A DNA stretch of 64,000 nt, taken from positions 1-64,000 of the forward strand of contig JAGZUC010000013.1 of assembly GCA_018380195.1 (NCBI GenBank). The letters run 5' to 3'. Shown here in pieces: positions 43,357 to 52,351 of this stretch (within the stretch, counting starts at the first letter, position 1; the number at the start of each line of letters is the position of its first letter). The translations under genes were made by a program, and so were the position numbers. The stretch comes from Collinsella sp. (GTDB lineage: Bacteria > Actinomycetota > Coriobacteriia > Coriobacteriales > Coriobacteriaceae). A model generated the notes under the pieces. It was not told the DNA's origin. It did not search any database and saw only the letters and a list, made by a program, of their open reading frames with translations.

Positions 43357-44388
43357 CTATGAGCGTGGTATCGCCGTGCTATGTCGAATAATGAGCTGGC
43401 CGGGAATACGAATGGCAACGGTTTTGCCCGCCGTACCCGCCTCGGGAACCGCATGCTCGAATACCTCGCGTCCGCGCTGATGCAAATCGAATCGAACGGT
43501 CGTGAGCTCGTTATGCGCGACAAAATCATCGAGCGAATCGTCGACACCCACCACGCTCACGTCCTCGGGCACGCGCAGGCCGCTATCGCGCAGCGCTGCA
43601 ATCGCGCCATTTGCCATCTGGTCGTTTGCCGCGTAAATCGCCGTCATGGTGCGATCGTGCTCGGCCAGGTACCTGCCGGCCTCGTAGCCGCTGTTGGCAG
43701 ACCAGTCGCCCTCGAGCGGCTCTGCCGGCTCGATGTGTTTACGCTCGAGCGCATCCTGCCAGCCAGCGCGGCGAAATTGCTCGTCGACCGAGAACGACGG
43801 GCCGCCAATATAGCGAATCTGCCCGTGCCCCAGCTCAAACAGGTGATCCATAAGCAAGAGCGAGCAGCCGTAATGGTCGGAATCGACCGTAGTCACGCGC
43901 GGATGCGCGTACATGGTAACGATGACCGTTCCAATGCCCGGCAGTGGATCAAACGTCTCAAAATCGGGCGCCATGCGGCTCATGCCGATGATGATGCCAT
44001 CCACCGGCAATGCGGCCATACGGCGCGTGGCCTCGGCAAGCGAGAATTCCTCAGTCTTGGACATCTCGACCAGCGTGATGGCGCAATTATGCTCGCGAGC
44101 AGCGCTGGCGATGCCGTCGATCATTGAGAGGTTGCCAAACTTGGTGACATCGTTGATGCATAGGCCGACCGAATGGTAACGGCCGTCGCGCAGCGAGCGA
44201 CCGGCATAACTCGGACGAAAGCCGAGCTCTTGCATAGCAGCCTGCACGCGCTGGCGCGTCTGCTCGTTAACGTTGGGCAAGCCGTTGGCGACGCGCGAAA
44301 CCGTCTGCTGCGAAACGCCGGCAGCGCGGGCGACGTCAGCCATGGAGACCGGACGCGAACTGGTATCGTTGGACGGGCGCCTTGCCAC
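43357..44388 (-). CDS. LacI-family regulator of the galactose genes
   Basis: A 343-residue regulator with helix-turn-helix MADVARAAGVSQQTVSRVAN, hinge, and ligand domain. It starts at GTG 44388 with GAAGGTGA upstream. It is divergent from galK/galT across a 338-base region holding three ATGTTAACGTACTCAT-like sites, so it most likely represses galKT and itself. It is clearly a paralogue of the regulators at 54473 and 59384 (shared RMAPDFE-type and MYAHPR segments), with differences in the recognition helix. Confidence 0.9.
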   Translation of the reverse strand: MARRPSNDTSSRPVSMADVARAAGVSQQTVSRVANGLPNVNEQTRQRVQAAMQELGFRPSYAGRSLRDGRYHSVGLCINDVTKFGNLSMIDGIASAAREHNCAITLVEMSKTEEFSLAEATRRMAALPVDGIIIGMSRMAPDFETFDPLPGIGTVIVTMYAHPRVTTVDSDHYGCSLLLMDHLFELGHGQIRYIGGPSFSVDEQFRRAGWQDALERKHIEPAEPLEGDWSANSGYEAGRYLAEHDRTMTAIYAANDQMANGAIAALRDSGLRVPEDVSVVGVDDSLDDFVAHNELTTVRFDLHQRGREVFEHAVPEAGTAGKTVAIRIPGQLIIRHSTAIPRS

Positions 44389-44480
44389 AGGATCACCTTC
44401 ACCCTTGCGAGATCTGAATAGCGTGAATGCCGGCCCGGGCAGTAATACATCCCGCGCCGAGGCCCGCTATCGTCGGACGC

Positions 44481-44682
44481 ATGTTAACGTACTCTACTTT
44501 TTCTATCTGCATCTCTTCTGCTTTATAAGTCCATACGGCAGTACCGTTCACGGCTGTATTTCTACCGATTACCAGATTCTCAAAAAGTGACAAGCGATGT
44601 GTTATGAGTACGTTAACATAGCCCGTAACGTGCGGTATCGTGAACATTTGGTTCATGCCGCTTCAAGTTGTTAACGTACTCA
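44481..44682. promoter_or_regulatory. three LacI operators in the galK/LacI intergenic region
   Basis: ATGTTAACGTACTCTA (44481-44496), ATGAGTACGTTAACAT (44604-44619, opposite orientation) and TTGTTAACGTACTCAT (44667-44682) share a central CG with half-sites ATGTTAA and ATGAGTA. The last ends 44 bases before the galK start. TACCGTTCACGGCT at 44542-44555 matches a motif seen before other sugar genes. No gene fits in this 338-base spacer. Confidence 0.8.
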
Positions 44683-44726
44683 TAACGACGCAAAACTCAC
44701 CCGTGCGCGCCAAGGAAAGGACTCCC

Positions 44727-45932
44727 ATGACCACGCCCGACGAAAAGACATTCGCCACACTTACCAAGCTGTTTGAGGAGGAGTTTGGCCCCATCGGCGA
44801 CCGCCAAGTGCTCTACGTGCACGCGCCCGGCCGTTCCGAGATCAGCGGCAACCACACCGACCACGAGGGTGGCCACGTTATCGCCGGCTCGCTCGATGTC
44901 GCTGTCGACGGCATCGCCGTGGCAACCGATTCCAACAAGGTTCGCGTAGCCGACGAGGGCTATCCCACGTTTGAAATCGCGCTCGGCACGCTAGACGTGC
45001 AGGAGTCCGAGAAGGGCACGTCCGCAAGTCTCGTTCGTGGTATGGCCCACGAGATTGCAGCCCTGGGTGTTGAGCCCCACGGCTTTGATTTCGCCTTCAC
45101 CTGCTCCGTTCCCTCGGGCGGTGGCCTCTCCAGCTCCGCTGCCGTCGAGGCCGCATACGGCCGCGCCATGGAGACGCTCTGGGGCGCACCCGCCATTGAG
45201 CCCGTCGCGCTTGCGCAGATGAGCCAGCGCACCGAGAACAACTACTACGGCAAGCCCTGCGGCTTGATGGACCAGGCCGCCGTGTGCCTGGGCGGCCTCG
45301 CCTACATGGATTTTGAGGATCAGGCAAGCCCCAAGACTCAGAAGCTCGAGCTCAACTTTGAGGATCACGGCTATGCGCTCGTGCTCGTTAAGGTGGGTGC
45401 CGACCACGTGGCAGCCACCGACGACTACGCCGCCGTACCGCGCGAGATGCAGGACGTTGCTGCCGAGTTTGGCAAGACACGCCTGTGCGAGGTCGACGTT
45501 GCCGACTTTGACGCCAAGCTCCCCGAGCTGCGCGCCAAACTGGGCGACCGCGCTTGTCTGCGCGCCGTTCACTACTGGTACGAGAACGGCCTGGTCGACA
45601 AGCGCTGGGCAGCTCTTAACGCCGGCGACATCGACCAGTTCCTGGTCCTGACGCGCGAGTCCGGCGCCAGCTCTGCCATGTACCTGCAGAATGTCGTTGC
45701 CAAGTTGGGCTCCGAGCAGCCCTCCATGTATGCGCTGGCCCTTGCCGAGCATGTGCTCGACGGCCGCGGCGCCGTCCGCATCCACGGCGGCGGCTTTGGT
45801 GGCACCATCCAGGCCTTCGTGCCGCTCGACCTAGTCGACACCTTTATTACCAAGATGAACGGCTGGCTGGGCGAGGGCTCTGCCCGTCACTACGCCATCT
45901 CTGACAAGGGGGCTTACGCGGCATGGCTGTAA
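44727..45932 (+). CDS. galK: galactokinase
   Basis: Phosphorylates galactose at C1, the first Leloir step. The 401-residue GHMP kinase has the galactose signature GRSEISGNHTDHEGG (G-R in place of the more common G-R-V-N start), the ATP motif CSVPSGGGLSSSAAVE, and the C-terminal GHMP motif RIHGGGFGGTIQAF. The ATG at 44727 follows AAGGAAAGG. Its end overlaps galT, so the two are translationally coupled. An epimerase (galE) is not present in the window. Confidence 0.95.
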   Translation: MTTPDEKTFATLTKLFEEEFGPIGDRQVLYVHAPGRSEISGNHTDHEGGHVIAGSLDVAVDGIAVATDSNKVRVADEGYPTFEIALGTLDVQESEKGTSASLVRGMAHEIAALGVEPHGFDFAFTCSVPSGGGLSSSAAVEAAYGRAMETLWGAPAIEPVALAQMSQRTENNYYGKPCGLMDQAAVCLGGLAYMDFEDQASPKTQKLELNFEDHGYALVLVKVGADHVAATDDYAAVPREMQDVAAEFGKTRLCEVDVADFDAKLPELRAKLGDRACLRAVHYWYENGLVDKRWAALNAGDIDQFLVLTRESGASSAMYLQNVVAKLGSEQPSMYALALAEHVLDGRGAVRIHGGGFGGTIQAFVPLDLVDTFITKMNGWLGEGSARHYAISDKGAYAAWL

Positions 45933-47551
45933 TGACTGACGTGCGCGAGGCCGCACAGAACCTGATCGAGTACGCCATCCACCGATCGATGATCGGCCAG
46001 GACGACCGCATCTGGGCATACAACACCATTTTGGAGTGCATCGGCGCCACTGGCCCCGCACTCGACATGGCCTGGGCGCTCCAGGTCGAGAAACTCTCGC
46101 TCGTTCACCCCGATACCCTGCCCGACTTTGACCTTGAAGGTACACTTGCCGCGCTTTCCGAGGCTGCCGTTGCCAACGGCGCCGCCGAGGACACGGCGTC
46201 GGGCCGCGACCGCATCGCCATGCGCATTATGGGTGTGCTCATGCCGAGACCTTCGGTTGTAAACGAGGAGTTCAACGGCCGCATGGGCGTCAACGAGCCC
46301 CGCGCCGCGACCGACTGGTTCTACGGTCTGTGCTGCGACGCCGGCTACGTGCGCCGCGCCGCCATCGCGCGCAACATCAAATGGAGTACCCCCACCAACT
46401 GGGGCGACCTCGAGATCACCATCAACCTGTCGAAGCCTGAGAAAGACCCGCGCGATATTGCCGCGGCCGGTGCCGCCAAAAACACGGGCGAGAAGTATCC
46501 CGCCTGCCAGCTCTGCATCGAAAACGAGGGCTACCCTGGACGCTCCGCTGCAGCCGACGGCGGCGCTCACCCCGCCCGCCAGAATCTGCGCGTTATCCCC
46601 ATTGAGCTCGACGGCGAGCGCTGGGGCTTCCAGTACAGCCCGTACGCGTACTTTAACGAGCACTGCATTGCCATGAGCTCCAAGCATCGCCCGATGCACG
46701 TCGACCGCAAGGGCCTGACCTGTCTGCTCGACTTTGTGGACCTGTTCCCGCACTACTTTATTGGCTCCAACGCCGACCTGCCTATCGTGGGCGGCTCGAT
46801 CTTGTCGCACGACCACTTCCAGGGCGGCGCGCACGAGTTCCCCATGATGCATGCCGCCGAGGTCTCGCAGTTTAGCGTGCCCGGCTTTGACCAGGTCAGC
46901 GGCACCGTGTTGCAGTGGCCGCTTTCGGTGCTGCGACTGCGCTCGCACGACCGCGCCCAGTTGCTCGACGCCGCCGAGAAGATTATTCTCGCCTGGCGCG
47001 AGTGGACCGATGAGTCGGTTGGCGTCATCGCACACACGGCCGACGGCGTGGCGCACAACACCGTGACGCCCGTCATCCGCCGCGTCGACTCTCGCGGAAA
47101 TGCCGGCGGCGAGATTTACGAGGCCTACCTGGCGCTTCGCTGCAACATCACGACCGATGAGCATCCGCTGGGCGTGTTCCACCCGCATGCCGAGTACCAC
47201 CACATTAAGAAGGAGAACATCGGCCTGATCGAGGTCATGGGCCTGGCCATTCTTCCGCCGCGCCTGGTTCCCGAGCTCGGCGCTGTCCGCGAGCACCTGC
47301 TGGCGGCCAAGGTCGATGCCAGCTACGACCTTGCCGACGCGCTCGAGAGCGATGACCTTTGTCGCAGCCACGCCGCATGGGCCGAGGACGTCTTTGCCCG
47401 CCGCGCCGACGAGCTTACGGCCGACAACGCCATCGATATCCTGCACGAGGAGGTCGGCGTGGTGTTTGGCCACGTGCTCGACAACGCCGGCGTCTTTAAG
47501 TGGGACGAGGCGGGACGCGCCGCCCAGCAGCGCTTTATCGACTCGCTGTAG
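45923..47551 (+). CDS. galT: UDP-glucose--hexose-1-phosphate uridylyltransferase (class II)
   Basis: Transfers UMP between UDP-glucose and galactose-1-phosphate. At 542 residues it is the long Firmicutes-type GalT: KWSTPTNWGDLEITINLSKPEKDPR (seen in part), CQLCIENEGYPGR, and the active-site H-x-H in ILSHDHFQGG near residue 295. The ATG at 45923 lies inside the galK end (10-base overlap) after AAGGGGG; a second ATG at 45932 overlaps the galK stop. A strong terminator follows 46 bases downstream. Confidence 0.95.
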   Translation: MAVMTDVREAAQNLIEYAIHRSMIGQDDRIWAYNTILECIGATGPALDMAWALQVEKLSLVHPDTLPDFDLEGTLAALSEAAVANGAAEDTASGRDRIAMRIMGVLMPRPSVVNEEFNGRMGVNEPRAATDWFYGLCCDAGYVRRAAIARNIKWSTPTNWGDLEITINLSKPEKDPRDIAAAGAAKNTGEKYPACQLCIENEGYPGRSAAADGGAHPARQNLRVIPIELDGERWGFQYSPYAYFNEHCIAMSSKHRPMHVDRKGLTCLLDFVDLFPHYFIGSNADLPIVGGSILSHDHFQGGAHEFPMMHAAEVSQFSVPGFDQVSGTVLQWPLSVLRLRSHDRAQLLDAAEKIILAWREWTDESVGVIAHTADGVAHNTVTPVIRRVDSRGNAGGEIYEAYLALRCNITTDEHPLGVFHPHAEYHHIKKENIGLIEVMGLAILPPRLVPELGAVREHLLAAKVDASYDLADALESDDLCRSHAAWAEDVFARRADELTADNAIDILHEEVGVVFGHVLDNAGVFKWDEAGRAAQQRFIDSL

Positions 47552-47597
47552 CACGCGAGCTCGAACGCACGCACTTAACAAATAGCGCCTACACGAC

Positions 47598-47635
47598 AAC
47601 GGCGCCCGCCGGCAACATCGCCGGCGGGCGCCGTT
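47598..47635 (+). terminator. galKT terminator
   Basis: A perfect 16-base stem (47598-47613 with 47620-47635) around AACATC is followed by TTCTG. It is placed 46 bases after the galT stop. Confidence 0.85.
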
Positions 47636-47669
47636 TTCTGATGCAAGGGTAGCTAATTTGCACCAAAAC

Positions 47670-47704
47670 AAGGAGTGTTCCAAACTGCCGGCAGAGAAGG
47701 AGCG
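47670..47704. repeat. left copy of a 35-base direct repeat flanking the ATPase gene
   Basis: Matches 49178-49212 at 31 of 35 positions (shared core CCAAACTGCCGGCAGA). The two copies enclose the DUF4143 ATPase gene and its promoter, about 1.5 kb. Confidence 0.7.
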
Positions 47705-47724
47705 CCCCAGGTGCCGACCTAAAC

Positions 47725-47810
47725 CCCACATTATTCGATGGAAAAACGTGGTTACCTCCCACATTATTCGATGGAAAAACGTGGTTACCTCCCACATTTT
47801 TCGATGGAAA
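47725..47810. repeat. 33-base tandem repeats upstream of the ATPase gene
   Basis: Two identical 33-base units (47725-47757, 47758-47790) and a partial third (47791-47810) each contain CCCACATTATTCGATGGAAA and, in the full units, AACGTGGTTACCT. CCAC and GTGG give each unit partial dyad symmetry. The array ends 43 bases before the ATPase start, a position suited to protein binding. Confidence 0.8.
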
Positions 47811-47853
47811 GACCAAGACGGTCTTATACTAACCATGATCGTTAGGGGGCAGT

Positions 47854-49155
47854 ATGCAGCGACAGCTAATGGACGAACTCATCGCTTGGAAATCTAGGTC
47901 AAACCGCAAGCCCCTCCTGCTTAAGGGGGCCCGCCAGACGGGAAAAACCTGGCTTCTCAACGAATTCGCAGGCCAGCAGTATCAAAACGTCATCCGTTTT
48001 GACTTTATGCTCGAACCGGGCGCACGTTCGCTGTTCGACGGAAGCCTTGACCCCAAACGCATCATCTCCCAGATAGAACTCCTGCGCGGCCAGACCATAA
48101 CGCCGACAGACACGCTCATCATCTTCGACGAAATCCAAGAGGCACCGCGTGGCATCACCTCGCTCAAATACTTCAACGAGCTGGCGCCGGAATACCATAT
48201 CATGGCAGCCGGCTCCTATATGGGGCTCGCGCTCCGACGCGAAAACGAGTCGTTCCCCGTCGGCAAGATCGACCAGCTCACCATGCGCCCCATGGGGTTT
48301 GTCGAGTTCGTTCGTGCCGTCGATGGCGATCCGCTCGCAGATGCCATCCTTGCCGCAGACATGGACCTGCTGGCGAACGTTTCCGAAAAGCTCGAGCGCC
48401 TGCTCAAGGAATACCTCGTTGTCGGTGGCATGCCAGAAGTTGTCTCCGCTTTTGCCGCCTCCCACGATTTCATCGAGGCCCGCAGGCTTCAGCAGCAAAT
48501 CATCGAAGCTTATGAATCCGATTTTGGCAAGCATGCGCCAGCCCGCATCGTCGAGCGCATGAGGCTGGTTTGGAAATCCCTTCCCGGCCAGCTCGCAAAG
48601 GAAAACAAGAAGTTCGTCTACGGCGCGCTTCGTCCCGGGGCGCGCGCACGCGATTTTGAGGAAAGCCTCCAGTGGCTCATGGACTATGGAATCGTTCATA
48701 AGGTACCACGTGTTTCCGCCCTAAGAGCACCGCTCACAAGCTACGAGGATCTCTCGGGCTTCAAGCTGTTCTGCATCGACACCGGCATCCTCGGAGCACT
48801 CTCCGGCCTCACGCCAGCCATTGTTCTGAACGGGCCCGCTGTTTTTACGGAGTTCAAAGGCTCGCTGACCGAGCAATACGTCGCACAGGAGCTTTTGCTC
48901 CAAGGCAAAACTCCCGCGTATTGGTCATCCTCCTCCGGCAATGCAGAGACTGACTTTGCCATCGACCATGCGGGGACCGTGCTTCCGCTCGAGGTCAAGG
49001 CAGCAGAGAATCTCAAAGCAAAGAGCCTGAGGATTGCCTGCGAGAAGTTCAAGCTCGAGCGCTGCGTGAGAACATCGTTAGCGGCATATAGAGACGAGGG
49101 CACGCTCGTCAACATTCCGCTCTGGGAGATTGGGCAAATCGACAAGCTGGCATAG
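47854..49155 (+). CDS. AAA-family ATPase with DUF4143 domain
   Basis: A 433-residue protein of a large, poorly understood family. The ATPase part has Walker A LKGARQTGKTWLL (about residues 22-34) and Walker B DTLIIFDEIQEAP, then sensor AAGSYMGLAL. The C-terminal DUF4143 part ends in a nuclease-like fold stretch: SSSSGNAETDFAI and VLPLEVKAAENLKAKSL, with the E-x-D and E-x-K spacing of PD-(D/E)XK enzymes. The function is unknown. It starts at 47854 after AGGGGG. Tandem repeats upstream and a 35-base direct repeat on each side suggest a mobile or independently acquired unit. Confidence 0.88.
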   Translation: MQRQLMDELIAWKSRSNRKPLLLKGARQTGKTWLLNEFAGQQYQNVIRFDFMLEPGARSLFDGSLDPKRIISQIELLRGQTITPTDTLIIFDEIQEAPRGITSLKYFNELAPEYHIMAAGSYMGLALRRENESFPVGKIDQLTMRPMGFVEFVRAVDGDPLADAILAADMDLLANVSEKLERLLKEYLVVGGMPEVVSAFAASHDFIEARRLQQQIIEAYESDFGKHAPARIVERMRLVWKSLPGQLAKENKKFVYGALRPGARARDFEESLQWLMDYGIVHKVPRVSALRAPLTSYEDLSGFKLFCIDTGILGALSGLTPAIVLNGPAVFTEFKGSLTEQYVAQELLLQGKTPAYWSSSSGNAETDFAIDHAGTVLPLEVKAAENLKAKSLRIACEKFKLERCVRTSLAAYRDEGTLVNIPLWEIGQIDKLA

Positions 49156-49177
49156 GCGCTGTGGAGGGGTGCCCCGT

Positions 49178-49354
49178 AAGGAGTGTCCCAAACTGCCGGC
49201 AGAAAAGAAACGTCCCTATCTACCGCATTCCCGAAGCAAGGCAACGCCGATGTTTTGGCAACGGCAGCGAGCGGGCCGCATTTGAGACAAGGTGACGTGA
49301 AACGAAAGGGCGCTGACCTTCTGGTCGCGCCCTTGAAGTTGAACGTCAGATTGT
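49178..49354 (-). repeat. lacC 3' end repeat block with terminator
   Basis: Bases 49266-49354 are the reverse complement of 33065-33153 at 88 of 89 positions, and similarity continues to 49178. The block starts within the last codons of lacC. It contains the hairpin 49306-49334 (AAGGGCGCTGACC with GGTCGCGCCCTT), which should terminate the lacABXC operon. Its far end is the right copy of the 35-base direct repeat. Confidence 0.85.
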
Positions 49355-50278
49355 CCAAATGCGGCTGTTGTAGACCTCGTCCCAGCGATCCATGACCAGG
49401 TGGCCGGTCTTGGGATCCATGGCGTTAAGCTTGCCGCAGGTATTGGCGGTCTTGAGCACCGTGACGTCGTCGGCACCAGCAGCAATCGCATGCGCAAAGC
49501 CGGCGATGGTCGAGTCGCCGGAACCCGTCGCGTTCACAGCCGCAATCGCGGGCGTCTTGGCGCGGAACGCACGGCCCTCATGGAAGCCCACCGAACCGGC
49601 AGCGCCCATCGAAACGACAACCCAGGGAATACCGGCAAAGCGGCCATCGGCGGCAAGCGCCTCGCGCAGGGCATCGACATCATCGGTCGTAAAGGACGTA
49701 CCCAGCAGGCCGTTGATCTCGGTCAGGTTGGGCTTTACGAGCTCAGGCTTAGCGTCGGACTCCAGCGCGGCCTCCAGCGATGCACCCGAGGTATCGAGCA
49801 GCACCTTGGCGCCCGCCTCCTCGGCGATCTTGACGAGCTCGGCATAGTAGCCGGCATCGACGCCGCGCGGCAGCGAGCCCGAAAGCGTCACAACGTCCGC
49901 CTTCGCTGCGAGCTCGGCAAACTTGGCCGTAAAGGCCTCGAGCTCGGCCGGGGCGATCTGCGGGCCGCTCTCCAAAAGCTCGGTCTGATTACCCTCGTGC
50001 AGAATATTCAGGCAAATGCGCGTCTCACCGGCGATGGGCACAAAGTCGTTCTTGACGCCATCGGCATCCATGAGCTCGGCCATATAGGCACCCATGTGTC
50101 CGCCGAGCAGACCGGTCGCGAGCACATCGTCGCCCAACTGCAGCAGCACACGGCTCACGTTGAGGCCCTTGCCGCCAGCGGTCTTTTCGGGCGTCACACG
50201 GTTCACGTCGTCGATGATCAGTTTGTCGAGCTGATAGCGCGTATCAATCGACGGGTTCATGGTAACGGTCAGAATCAT
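49346..50278 (-). CDS. lacC: tagatose-6-phosphate kinase (LacC)
   Basis: A 310-residue PfkB-family kinase that makes tagatose-1,6-bisphosphate. MILTVTMNPSIDTRYQLDKL matches lactococcal LacC closely, as do VNRVTPEKTAGGKGLNVSRV, ETRICLNILHEGNQTE, the PfkB catalytic motif NATGSGDSTIAGFA, and the end LNAMDPKTGHLVM. 1-Phosphofructokinase is the alternative but is less similar. The ATG at 50278 follows AGGAG. It is the last gene of lacA-lacB-lacX-lacC. Confidence 0.9.
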   Translation of the reverse strand: MILTVTMNPSIDTRYQLDKLIIDDVNRVTPEKTAGGKGLNVSRVLLQLGDDVLATGLLGGHMGAYMAELMDADGVKNDFVPIAGETRICLNILHEGNQTELLESGPQIAPAELEAFTAKFAELAAKADVVTLSGSLPRGVDAGYYAELVKIAEEAGAKVLLDTSGASLEAALESDAKPELVKPNLTEINGLLGTSFTTDDVDALREALAADGRFAGIPWVVVSMGAAGSVGFHEGRAFRAKTPAIAAVNATGSGDSTIAGFAHAIAAGADDVTVLKTANTCGKLNAMDPKTGHLVMDRWDEVYNSRIWTI

Positions 50279-50333
50279 GTTGAACTCCTGTTCCGGGGCA
50301 CGACACGCGCGGCCCCAAACATACGATAGCTCG

Positions 50334-51215
50334 TTAAAGGATCTCGATCTCAAAGCCGCGGGTAACGGTCTCCCCCGGCTTGGCCACCAGGCAGCCGCGC
50401 TTGTGCTCCAGAATATCGTCCTCGTCGGAGCAGGTGGACAGGCCGCCCCACGGTTCCACGGCCACAAAGTCCCCCTCGGGCTTGCTCCACACAATCAGGT
50501 ACGGCATATCGGGGAACGTCAGGCGCACGCCCTTGTCCTCGGTCTTCTTGGTCAGCGTAACCACGCGGCTCTCGAGCACGTCAAAGATGGTCTCCGCGAA
50601 GTCGAAGAGTTCGTGGGTCAGCGGCAGGTTCTGGTCGATCATGGGGTTCTTGCTGCGATGCTCAACATCAATCAAGCCCGTCGAGGGAACGGCAGTACAG
50701 AGCTCAGCGGCCTCGCGCTGCTCAAAACGGAGCTCGTAGTCGTCATAGGACTCGCCCTCGTCGAGCGGGCACTTAAAGCCGGGGTGACCGCCCACAAAAA
50801 ACGGCATGTCCTCGGTGCCCTCATTGGTCACCTCGTACGAAACGGCCACCTTTTCCGAATCGATCGTGTAACGAGCAACGATCTTAAACGGATACGGGTA
50901 CTGCTCGAGCAACTCGGCATGGTCGGCAGAGCTTAAACTCAGCGCAACCATGTTGTCGCTCTGCTCCTCGAGCTTCCACTCCTGCTTGCGAGCAAAGCCG
51001 TGGCGGGCGAGCTTTACCTCGCGACCGCCCATGGTCATTGCGTGACCGTCACGAAGGCCACCGCAGATCGGGAAGCAAATAGGTGCCTGCCCCGACCAGA
51101 CCGCCGGATCACCCTGCCACAGGTACTCACGGCCGTTGGCCGCAATAGAAGTGAACGACCCGCCCGCCGTGCTCAGTGCTACGCGGATAGAACCGTTATC
51201 AAGAACAAACTCCAT
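50334..51215 (-). CDS. lacX: aldose 1-epimerase family protein (LacX-like)
   Basis: A 293-residue protein of the galactose-mutarotase fold, similar to LacX of lactococcal lac operons. Visible are APICFPICGGLRDG (arginine-poor variant of the substrate loop), the conserved histidine in FVGGHPGFKCPL, and the late glutamate in VAVEPWGGLSTCSDE. It probably interconverts anomers of galactose or its 6-phosphate. The ATG at 51215 follows GGAAGG. It lies between lacB and lacC in the operon. Confidence 0.85.
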   Translation of the reverse strand: MEFVLDNGSIRVALSTAGGSFTSIAANGREYLWQGDPAVWSGQAPICFPICGGLRDGHAMTMGGREVKLARHGFARKQEWKLEEQSDNMVALSLSSADHAELLEQYPYPFKIVARYTIDSEKVAVSYEVTNEGTEDMPFFVGGHPGFKCPLDEGESYDDYELRFEQREAAELCTAVPSTGLIDVEHRSKNPMIDQNLPLTHELFDFAETIFDVLESRVVTLTKKTEDKGVRLTFPDMPYLIVWSKPEGDFVAVEPWGGLSTCSDEDDILEHKRGCLVAKPGETVTRGFEIEIL

Positions 51216-51334
51216 AGGAGCCTTCCCTTTCTTACGACAGCCCGCCAAGTCAATAGGGCTGATAGAAAACCGGCCCGCGCCCCCTCACAGAAACGCGAGC
51301 CGTCAACGGACTAGTTAATTACGCCGGATACCCG

Positions 51335-51859
51335 CTAATCATGGTATTCGCCGCGGTCCCACTTCTCCAAGAACTCGTCAAAGAAGTGCGGGTCGGCCTG
51401 AGCCTCGGCGTCGGCCTTATTGCAGGCATCGATCTTGGCGATCAGGGCATCGTGCTCGGGGGTCTTCTCGTAGGGCTCCTCCAGGAAGGCAAGCATAATG
51501 TCGGCCATCAGGAACTCGCCGGTAATCTTGCCGCCAAAGCCCACGATGTTGGCGTTGAGCTCGCGACGGGCATACAGGGCAGAGGTCATGTCGCGAACCA
51601 GGGCGCAACGGGCGCCGGGAACCTTGTTGACGGCGTTGGTGATGCCGATGCCGGTGCCGCACAGGGCCACGCCAAAGTCGGCCTTGCCGCTGGCAACGGC
51701 CTCGCCCACGGCCTTGCCGTAGATGGGATAGTGCGTACGGGTGTGGCTGTAGGTGCCGCAGTCGAGCACCTTGTAGCCAGCCTGCTCCAGGCGGTCGGCC
51801 AGATAGATCTTCTCGTCCGTAACGATATGGTCGCAACCGATTGCGATGGTCTTCTTCAT
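51335..51859 (-). CDS. lacB: galactose-6-phosphate isomerase subunit LacB
   Basis: A 174-residue subunit of the LacAB isomerase, which converts galactose-6-phosphate to tagatose-6-phosphate. It is an RpiB/LacAB-family protein with IGCDHIVTDEK at the N-terminus, YPIYGKAVGEAVASG, and the active-site GVALCGTGIGITNAVNKVPG carrying the catalytic cysteine. AAAGGAC precedes the ATG. Length matches known LacB (171). Confidence 0.93.
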   Translation of the reverse strand: MKKTIAIGCDHIVTDEKIYLADRLEQAGYKVLDCGTYSHTRTHYPIYGKAVGEAVASGKADFGVALCGTGIGITNAVNKVPGARCALVRDMTSALYARRELNANIVGFGGKITGEFLMADIMLAFLEEPYEKTPEHDALIAKIDACNKADAEAQADPHFFDEFLEKWDRGEYHD

Positions 51860-51922
51860 CAGAACGTCCTTTCGTCTGAATTCACAAGTTGAGGTAGAAG
51901 TTCGAGTTCTCGGTGGCTCTCG

Positions 51923-52351
51923 TTAGGCCATCTTGTTGAGCATGTCGACACGGATCTGGTGACGACCGCCGGCGTACTGGGCACGCAGGAACTCGCGGGC
52001 GATCTTCTTGGCGACCTCGGTGCCAACGACGCCCGGGCCCATGGTGACCATGCGCGAACCGTTGTGCTCGCGGGTCATGTAGGCGGAACGCTCGTCGGAA
52101 ATGTTGGCGACGACCATGCCCTTGATCTTGACGGCGGCCATATAGGAACCGACGCCGTACTTATCGAAGGCAAAGCCCTGGGAATCCTTGTGCTCCAGCA
52201 GGTCCTTGGCAACGGCGGTCGCGGAATCGACAAAGTCCGCGGCAGGGGCCTCGGAATAGTCGACGACCTCGTGACCGTCGGCGATGAGCATCTCCTTGAT
52301 GGACTCCTTCATCGACATACCGTCGGCATCGGAAGCGATTACAACCCTCAT
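51923..52351 (-). CDS. lacA: galactose-6-phosphate isomerase subunit LacA
   Basis: The 142-residue partner of LacB, of the same fold but lacking the catalytic cysteine: VVIASDADGMSMKESIKEML, DKYGVGSYMAAVKIKGMV, REHNGSRMVTMGPGVVG. Length fits the known LacA (141). It is the first gene of the operon; AAGGAGG lies six bases before the ATG. GAACA-type direct repeats upstream are probable regulatory sites. Confidence 0.93.
   Translation of the reverse strand: MRVVIASDADGMSMKESIKEMLIADGHEVVDYSEAPAADFVDSATAVAKDLLEHKDSQGFAFDKYGVGSYMAAVKIKGMVVANISDERSAYMTREHNGSRMVTMGPGVVGTEVAKKIAREFLRAQYAGGRHQIRVDMLNKMA

Noticed and set aside
47725..47810. Possible short CRISPR array
   Set aside because: The 33-base units abut each other with no spacers, and there is no cas gene nearby; it is a simple tandem repeat.
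45914..47836. 640-codon open frame antisense to galT
   Set aside because: The galT frame has the active-site motifs and a coupled start. The antisense frame extends through the terminator and the 33-base repeats, which only gives it a repeat-coded N-terminus.
48741..49358. 205-codon frame beginning MDNLTFNFKG
   Set aside because: It is encoded by the lacC-end repeat block and then antisense to the ATPase gene. A matching frame in the 33-kb copy shows that it is repeat-derived and not a conserved protein.
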